64,000 nt of DNA, from NCBI GenBank assembly GCA_903813345.2, contig CAIIXF020000006.1, forward strand, positions 17,984,348 through 18,048,347. The letters run 5' to 3'. This document shows positions 60,801-64,000 of the stretch, piece by piece (the first letter of the stretch is position 1; every line of letters begins with the position of its first letter). The DNA comes from Owenia fusiformis. Lineage: Eukaryota; Annelida; Polychaeta; Sabellida; Oweniidae. The notes beneath the pieces are model-generated. The model saw only the letters and a program-made list of their open reading frames with translations. It had not been told where the DNA came from and did not search any database. The translations under genes were made by a program, and so were the position numbers.

Positions 60801-62045
60801 TAAATTGCTTCCTGATTACAATTTTATTCAGAAAAAACTATTTAGCAACTTTTTAGAATTAATAATCCCAAAAGGAGCTTAGTTAGATTGCCCCATGTAT
60901 TTAGATAATATCCCATGATTTATGAGTGATATGCTTCATATCCAGGAGCGAATATGATACTAAGTATCTGCATGAATAATCACAGTGAGACTGCAGATAT
61001 AATTACTTAGATGCGAGTAGGTAGTTACCAGTTTCGCCACCAGGTGGCTGATGTCCAGTAAAGGAAAATGTTATCTGTCACAACACAAGAAAAGATATTT
61101 CACTTTTTGTGATTTTACAACATGGGGTCTATGGGGAATCTCCCCGACCTAGAAGTCACATTTTCAATTTTCAAAGTTGATAAACTCTTTTCAAAACCAC
61201 ATTTCTAGATGTAATTTTACATGTAGATTCCAAATATGACATCAGTTTGACTGAATTTTGAATATTTAATGATGTAAATCAAGATTATTTCTGCTTGCAC
61301 CTAGCTGTCTAGTCTATTCATATTAATGTGGATCACAGTGTCATATTTTAATTTTAGCAAAATATCTAAAAGATGTCGGATATAAATGATAATTTTTGAA
61401 AACCATATAGGATATTAATTTTTCTGGACTAAAAGCCATATTTCACGGTTTGGAGAAAATTTAATAATAATTATAGTTTGATATGATTCTGCATTTCAGG
61501 AACAAGTGCAAGAAGAAATGAAGAATTTTGCTGAACAATTAAAACCGTATCCTTTATAGTATATCCTGAAACCATATCCTGCAAGTCTTTCAATCTGTAT
61601 TAAGGTACCATATGAACAAATCATGGTTATTAAAGCCACTTTTCCAATGCTGTCATGGATCACTTTAGTTCTATACTCACAAATCTACTTTTGTTAGGTC
61701 AAAATTTTGATTTCTTAAAAGCAAAGTCGAACAAGTTTTGATTATTCTCATTATAAATTCATGAAAGTCAAGAGTAAATATGATTTTGGAGAACAATACC
61801 TCTATGCGAAGGTGAATGCCATTCTTCAATGTTTAATACCATTCTACAATGTTAAATACCATTCTACAAAGGTGAAATATCAACAACGATGAAATATCAA
61901 CAAAGGTAAAATATCAACAAAGGTAAAATATCGAGTTATTATCAGAATGACAAGATTCAAAATGTTCTTTATTTATTCTTTAACCCCTGACAGATTGGTT
62001 ATATTAGAGAAGGTGGATCACCGGAGACTTCAGCAGAATATGTGA
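39872..62045 (+). CDS. MED18: Mediator of RNA polymerase II transcription subunit 18
   Basis: MED18 is a head-module subunit of Mediator that pairs with MED20 and docks on MED17, linking activators to RNA polymerase II in the nucleus. Seven coding exons: 39872-40049, 45638-45710, 48176-48301, 51170-51248, 56819-56905, 61500-61546, 61994-62045. Phases join cleanly to 213 codons plus stop, close to the roughly 208 residues of vertebrate MED18. Family landmarks in order: EYLLQGSILD and HRLKGLCDN (N-terminal region), FRARRSLTHREAPWHLRYLG across junctions, DVGTSDNLVQFLRDIGFR, LDHEFVLKGYFFRKGRMKV, SYLVELSVVTSAGQ, and EEMKNFAEQLKPLVILEKVD near the C-terminus. Nothing is missing. Introns are large (0.4-5.6 kb) and loaded with repeats. 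The last intron looks U12-type. The start is the only ATG in frame after the acceptor. Confidence 0.97.
40218..40704. mobile_element. hAT-like MITE with near-perfect 8-bp TSD
   Basis: The termini are TAGGGGTCCCGCGAT and ATCGTGAGACCCCTA (allowing small gaps). The flanks are GTTGCAAG (40210-40217) and GTTACAAG (40705-40712). The internal GATACGAGCAACGATAT words repeat. It lies in MED18 intron 2, counting the untranslated first exon. Confidence 0.8.
40773..41640 (+). other. MED18 intron sequence
   Basis: It includes a GTCCATTTGTCCATCCATCT microsatellite-like stretch near 40810. No exon was found. Confidence 0.4.
41660..42110 (+). repeat. Dispersed repeat (inverted relative of 34.1-35.0 kb)
   Basis: It starts CACAGTGAGCCTATGGGATC, then a CCGTCCGTCTG tract and CAACATTGGCAGCACAAATT. 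The body is homologous to the copy in FLAD1 intron 1 but in the opposite orientation. Confidence 0.75.
42926..44258. mobile_element. Long-TIR DNA element of 1.33 kb with a nested insertion
   Basis: The outer ends are ATTATCCTACACTTAGTGTA and the reverse complement of TACACTCCTTGTAAGTGTAG plus GATAAT. The arms continue as GGGCGATCCATATATTCTGA on both sides. The left arm is interrupted by about 190 bp (about 42961-43149) that the right arm lacks. The insert carries three copies of GGAGGATATCGTRAYGATAT (43001-43096). The core has no recognised transposase. Confidence 0.75.
44263..44415. mobile_element. Short palindromic MITE
   Basis: ATCCTATGATTTTTTTTCAG with AATATCATTTTAATCTAC is loosely inverted as GTAGATAAAAATGATATTCC with AAAATCATAGAATAT. 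It is about 150 bp. Confidence 0.6.
45260..45451. mobile_element. CAGGCCTGTAGCCAGG-type element
   Basis: The inverted ends are CAGGCCTGTAGCCAGG and CCTGGCTACAGGCCTG. It is flanked by a shared TAATA. The interior is rich in GAGGAGC words. It is a short relative of the element at 27.13 kb and ends about 190 bp upstream of the MED18 exon at 45638. Confidence 0.75.
46553..47150 (-). repeat. Relative of the 135-bp array element
   Basis: It has the same order as at 18.8-20.9 kb, read in reverse: GC-rich GGCGGTTGGTGAGCGG words, then two to three units with TTTTTCAACTTGCTTCAAAT, ending GTTATGTTAATACCTTGTTT. Confidence 0.75.
48716..49298 (-). mobile_element. Mariner-type element with long TIRs
   Basis: The ends are CGGGTGGTCAAAAAAATGG and CCATTTTTTTTACCACCCTG, each next to TA. 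The arms of about 190 bp are inverted (for example CATCAGATTGATAGTCACAA against TTGTGACTATCAATTTGATG). The core keeps a piece of transposase on the minus strand. It is in the MED18 intron between exons 48176-48301 and 51170-51248. Confidence 0.8.
48856..49050 (-). pseudogene. C-terminal transposase remnant
   Basis: The minus-strand frame reads RVYENNPRTTAYLKKQIIHV and continues with IPAEKCSQIIDNLFRF. This matches the C-terminal pattern of mariner-family DDE transposases (RVYENNP, IP, NL..R). The catalytic domain is absent, so this is an internally deleted copy. Confidence 0.65.
50104..51078 (+). mobile_element. Element with 13-bp perfect TIR and internal tandem units of about 140 bp
   Basis: ATCCCATCGAACA (50104-50116) is exactly inverted as TGTTCGATGGGAT (51066-51078). 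It contains a CCGTCCGTCCGTCCG run and three to four units marked by AACTCGAAAAGTAGTGGAGC and AAAATGGCCGCCATTTT. Its right edge is about 90 bp upstream of the MED18 exon at 51170. Confidence 0.75.
51317..51378. mobile_element. 62-bp TA-flanked mini-element
   Basis: The ends are TACAGGGTGACAAAAAG and CTTTTTGGTCATCCTGTA. It is a tiny deletion derivative of a mariner-like family, 68 bp after a MED18 exon. Confidence 0.6.
51650..52113 (-). repeat. Relative of the 135-bp array element
   Basis: It has a CAGTCAGTCCGTCCATCCGG start, then AAGATTTGACCTTCAAAGAC and TTTTTCAACTTRCWTCAAAT units, ending GTCATGTTAATGCCTTGTTC. Confidence 0.7.
52712..53138. mobile_element. Tigger/pogo-like MITE
   Basis: The termini are CAGTAAAACTTGTCTAATCT and, at the right end read in reverse, CAGTGAAACCTGTAGTATAT, with inward GTGTCCAGATTAGCCAGG. 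TA lies on each side (52710-52711, 53139-53140). CAGTRAAACY with TA target sites is typical of pogo/Tigger derivatives. No coding frame. Confidence 0.75.
53140..54170 (+). other. MED18 intron sequence
   Basis: A 99-codon open frame at 53244-53543 has no family signature or splice context. A short GATACAGGATTTTGGCT repeat (three copies) lies at 53950-54020. Confidence 0.4.
54174..55707. mobile_element. Long-TIR non-autonomous element, 1.5 kb
   Basis: The arms (about 54174-54425 and 55455-55707) are inverted, for example CCAAATACATCTCTGTCGAT against AACAGAGATGTATTTGGTGT, and CAAGTTTGCACGGCAATACT against AGTATTACCGTGCGAACTTG. The core is about 1 kb without a recognised gene. Confidence 0.75.
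56356..56552 (+). repeat. 81-bp direct duplication
   Basis: AAATGAGTTGTTAAAGGCCC through ATGTTATCAAAATAC occurs at 56356-56436 and again at 56472-56552, almost identical, separated by 35 bp. Confidence 0.85.
56950..57195. repeat. Left member of a distant inverted pair
   Basis: It matches the reverse complement of about 61075-61320 (for example GAGATTCCCCATAAACCCCA and CACAAAAAGTGAAATATC). It starts about 45 bp after the MED18 exon at 56819-56905. Confidence 0.75.
57281..57515 (-). mobile_element. tRNA-derived SINE (copy 2)
   Basis: On the minus strand: GTCCACCCGTATAGCTCAAC then GGTAGAGC (A box), GATTCTATCC (B-box region), and a body shared with the SINE at 36931-37173 (CACAGGGCTCC and GGAGG near the tail). 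It is Pol III-type and non-coding. Confidence 0.8.
57837..58875 (+). repeat. 142-bp satellite, seven full copies plus a partial one
   Basis: Copies start with TAAGCCAGGCATAAAAATAT at 57837, 57979, 58121, 58263, 58405, 58547, 58689 and 58831, spaced exactly 142 bp. They are nearly identical. One site alternates between GAGAGTC and GAAAGTC. The array lies in the MED18 intron between 56905 and 61500. Confidence 0.95.
59340..59845 (-). repeat. Interrupted relative of the 135-bp array element
   Basis: TTCAATGACCTTCTCAAGGT and CAACTTGC (59360-59415) resume as ATCATCTACAAGTTCTCAGA to GTGACATTTTGTCATGTTAA (59745-59830). The roughly 330 bp between them is unrelated and may be an insertion. Confidence 0.6.
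60488..60692. mobile_element. CAGGC..TGGCTACAGGCCT-type element
   Basis: It is a relative of the element at 45.26 kb, with GGAGCAGTTTTACTTAGC near the left end and CCCTGGCTACAGGCCT at the right. Confidence 0.65.
61075..61320. repeat. Right member of a distant inverted pair
   Basis: It is the reverse complement of 56950-57195 and ends about 180 bp upstream of the MED18 exon at 61500. The two members bracket a SINE and the 142-bp satellite. Confidence 0.75.
61547..61993 (+). other. MED18 last intron, U12-type (minor spliceosome) signature
   Basis: The donor reads GTATCCTTT, a perfect match to the U12 consensus (A/G)TATCCTTT. Just before the acceptor lies TTCTTTAAC, one mismatch from the U12 branch-site consensus TTCCTTRAY. 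Its likely branch adenosine is about 11 bases from the CAG that ends the intron, within the short spacing these introns require, and there is no long pyrimidine tract. The intron splits a Pro codon (CC|A) in phase 2. If it is retained, translation stops within a few codons (TAG at 61557-61559), removing the last 17 residues. Confidence 0.8.
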
Positions 62046-62402
62046 AACTTGAAAACTGTCGAGTTTCAATAATTTTCAATACAAGAATGTCATTCAAGAG
62101 TGTCATTCAATACAACATGACGTCCCCCAATATATACCAAGTGACAGTCAGGGTCAGGCATTCAAACATTTGAGGAAGTTAGACTTCAAACGCATGATCT
62201 CAATTTCTTATTTTGCAATCCTTGACTATATGTCAAGAATGCAATTTAGAATTTTTAACAACACTCTAGCCTGGCATAAAAGCGATGATGTATGTCCCAT
62301 GCTTTCGATAAACTCAGTTGTTTAGTTTATATCCCAGCATCAGTGTGTTTTGCATGACATAACTACAATACTGGATATTGTAATCTGAACTATAAAAAGT
62401 AT

Positions 62403-62408
62403 AATAAA
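62403..62408 (+). promoter_or_regulatory. Candidate MED18 polyadenylation signal
   Basis: An AATAAA lies 358 bases after the MED18 stop codon. It is a plausible but unproven 3' end. Confidence 0.35.
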
Positions 62409-64000
62409 CGTTGGGATTAAGTGTATATCAGTACATGGAAAAACATGTTCTGTTAGTCTTGCTTCAAATATGCTGATATCGGATATAAGGTGTCAGTATG
62501 AAGTATATTTTAACTCTGAATGTTATCTTGTACTAACATCCAACTTGATGATATGACTGGGATAATAAAGTACTCACTTTTCACAGCAAAAAAAATGTTC
62601 CGTATATACTCTGTAAATAGTGCCCAGGGGCTGAGAAAATTCTGAATGCCTACTTCAGACCATTCTAATAAGCGTCCATATATGAAACATGTCAATTTGA
62701 TGAAATTTTATAGTGGCGAAATTCCAATAGTTCAAGTTCACAAAATATAATATTAAAAAAATTCCCGGTAATTCATTTCAGTGTTAATGGTGTTTTGAAA
62801 ATAAGGTACCTTTAATTCCCCAACTACTGTGTTGTGTCCACAGTCTTGAAGCAAAACTAAAACCATGTATATCAGATGGTGAACCTAATACCATGATACA
62901 TGCAATTTTAGTTTTGATAGGACTCGGGCCCTCGACCCCCCCCCCCCCATCCAAAAATTCTTTCAAAGCCATGCAGTTTTTCACCATTCTGAGCACCTTT
63001 CAGATGATTTCGGCCTTTTTGTGCCAAAGTTGTCAAAAGTGAACCCCCCTGGAATTTTTTAAAAAGTGGCAAATCCTGGCTGCGTGCCTGGAACTCATTA
63101 CTTTTTCTCAATAGGAAATTAATGCAATGCATATTTTTCATTTGATTTATCTATGCAGGTTGTAAGCATTACATATACTTATGTATTAGATGGAATTGAT
63201 TGGATTGGTTTGAGGGCATCATGTGATGAATTGGCTTGGGTATACACAAAAACATGTAATTTCTTGTCACAAACTGTGCTCTCTAAGTTTCTCAAAGTTA
63301 AGACTTCAGATCAATATTTTTGGTTAAAAGTCAGGATATACATTCCTCTAAAGGTTCTACTCTGTGAGCACAGGGCCGTGGGCCATGTTTATTTTGTGAG
63401 AGTGTTAATAGAGTTCAAGACTTCTGACTTTATGTTAGGTCCTTAAACTTGTTATTTATAATTGTGACAGAGAATATATCAAATATTTGCGCACTTCTGG
63501 GTGGTTTCAGGAAGATATTCCCAACACACTACATAGTAGCAGGGAAGAATAAATAGTACCATGGGTACTGGGCTCACATAGTGAAAGTGCGTTCAAAGAC
63601 TGCTATGGCTATGAAGACTTCAAAAGCAATGTTTAAACTAAGGATTGAAAATGTAACATGTATTTTTTATATTATCTTTAGAGAATGGTGATGGTTCACA
63701 TATTCATGTATGAAGCTAGGAAGTGAAAACAGAAATAGAAATCATAGTCAAATAGTGCTCAAATACACATGAACATGTCCATAATGTGAGATTATTTTGT
63801 CTTTTTTGACAAGAAATGAATTGCCAAAAAATGTCAAAATTTAGAAAAATGCAATTCAGGCCCACATTTATGGGGTAACATGCTATTGTCACATAGTGCT
63901 CCAAGTACATATTTCATTGTCATATATTACTCAAACACATACCATTTACTGTAATTGTCAATCAGTGCTCCACATTACTCAAGTACACATGGCATTTTCA
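62409..64000. other. Downstream flank of MED18, no gene recognised
   Basis: AT-rich. A truncated relative of the CAGGC-type elements lies at about 62925-63090 (poly-C tract, then AAATCCTGGCTGCGTGCCTG). Near 63765-63990 AGTGCTCMAATACACATG-like words repeat loosely. The open frame at 63153-63446 is unsupported. Confidence 0.4.

Noticed and set aside
63153-63446. 97-codon plus-strand open frame downstream of MED18
   Set aside because: No recognised domain, no polyadenylation or splice context, and composition similar to the flanking intergenic DNA.

Overview
This is eukaryotic, animal nuclear DNA. It is AT-rich, and three intron-rich genes sit in a sea of introns and mobile-element debris. I reconstructed the genes by hand from splice signals, reading phase and protein family motifs. 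The organism is most likely a marine invertebrate, and a bivalve mollusc is my guess. The guess rests on the style of the repeats (cassettes carrying GTCCGTCCG runs, many short TIR elements, tRNA-derived SINEs) and is not proven. No bacterial operons, ribosome binding sites or CRISPR arrays are present.

Layout. (1) 2.2-9.9 kb, minus strand: a complete six-exon gene of unknown function (279 aa). (2) 11.5-11.8 kb, plus strand: one isolated, plausible last exon encoding a Cys-rich acidic tail. (3) 12.0-18.4 kb: repeats only (interrupted minisatellite, MITEs). (4) 18.5-37.4 kb, minus strand: FLAD1 (FAD synthase), twelve coding exons, 519 aa, complete. (5) About 37.4-37.7 kb: a probable shared divergent promoter. 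(6) 39.9-62.0 kb, plus strand: MED18 (Mediator head-module subunit 18), seven coding exons, 213 aa, complete, probably with a non-coding first exon near 37.65 kb. (7) 62.4-64.0 kb: no gene seen.

FLAD1 makes FAD from FMN and ATP. MED18 is a subunit of the RNA polymerase II Mediator complex. They are head-to-head neighbours but act in unrelated processes. Two gene-level observations stand out. The last MED18 intron has the signature of a minor-spliceosome (U12-type) intron. FLAD1 has two in-frame start codons, a weak one that adds a mitochondrial-type leader and a strong one 22 codons downstream, which suggests two compartments served by leaky scanning.

The non-coding DNA is rich in elements whose boundaries can be read from target-site duplications: two hAT-like (8-bp TSD), several TTAA-flanked piggyBac-like palindromes, TA-flanked mariner/Tigger-like MITEs, a mariner-type element keeping a transposase tail, two tRNA-derived SINEs, a 1-kb near-perfect palindrome in MED18 intron 1, a 142-bp satellite with a possible three-copy higher-order period, and a 135-bp minisatellite packed with TCAAGGTCA-type motifs. 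I found no convincing undescribed defence or enzymatic system. The most novel items are the unknown 279-aa gene, the U12-type intron and the repeat architecture.
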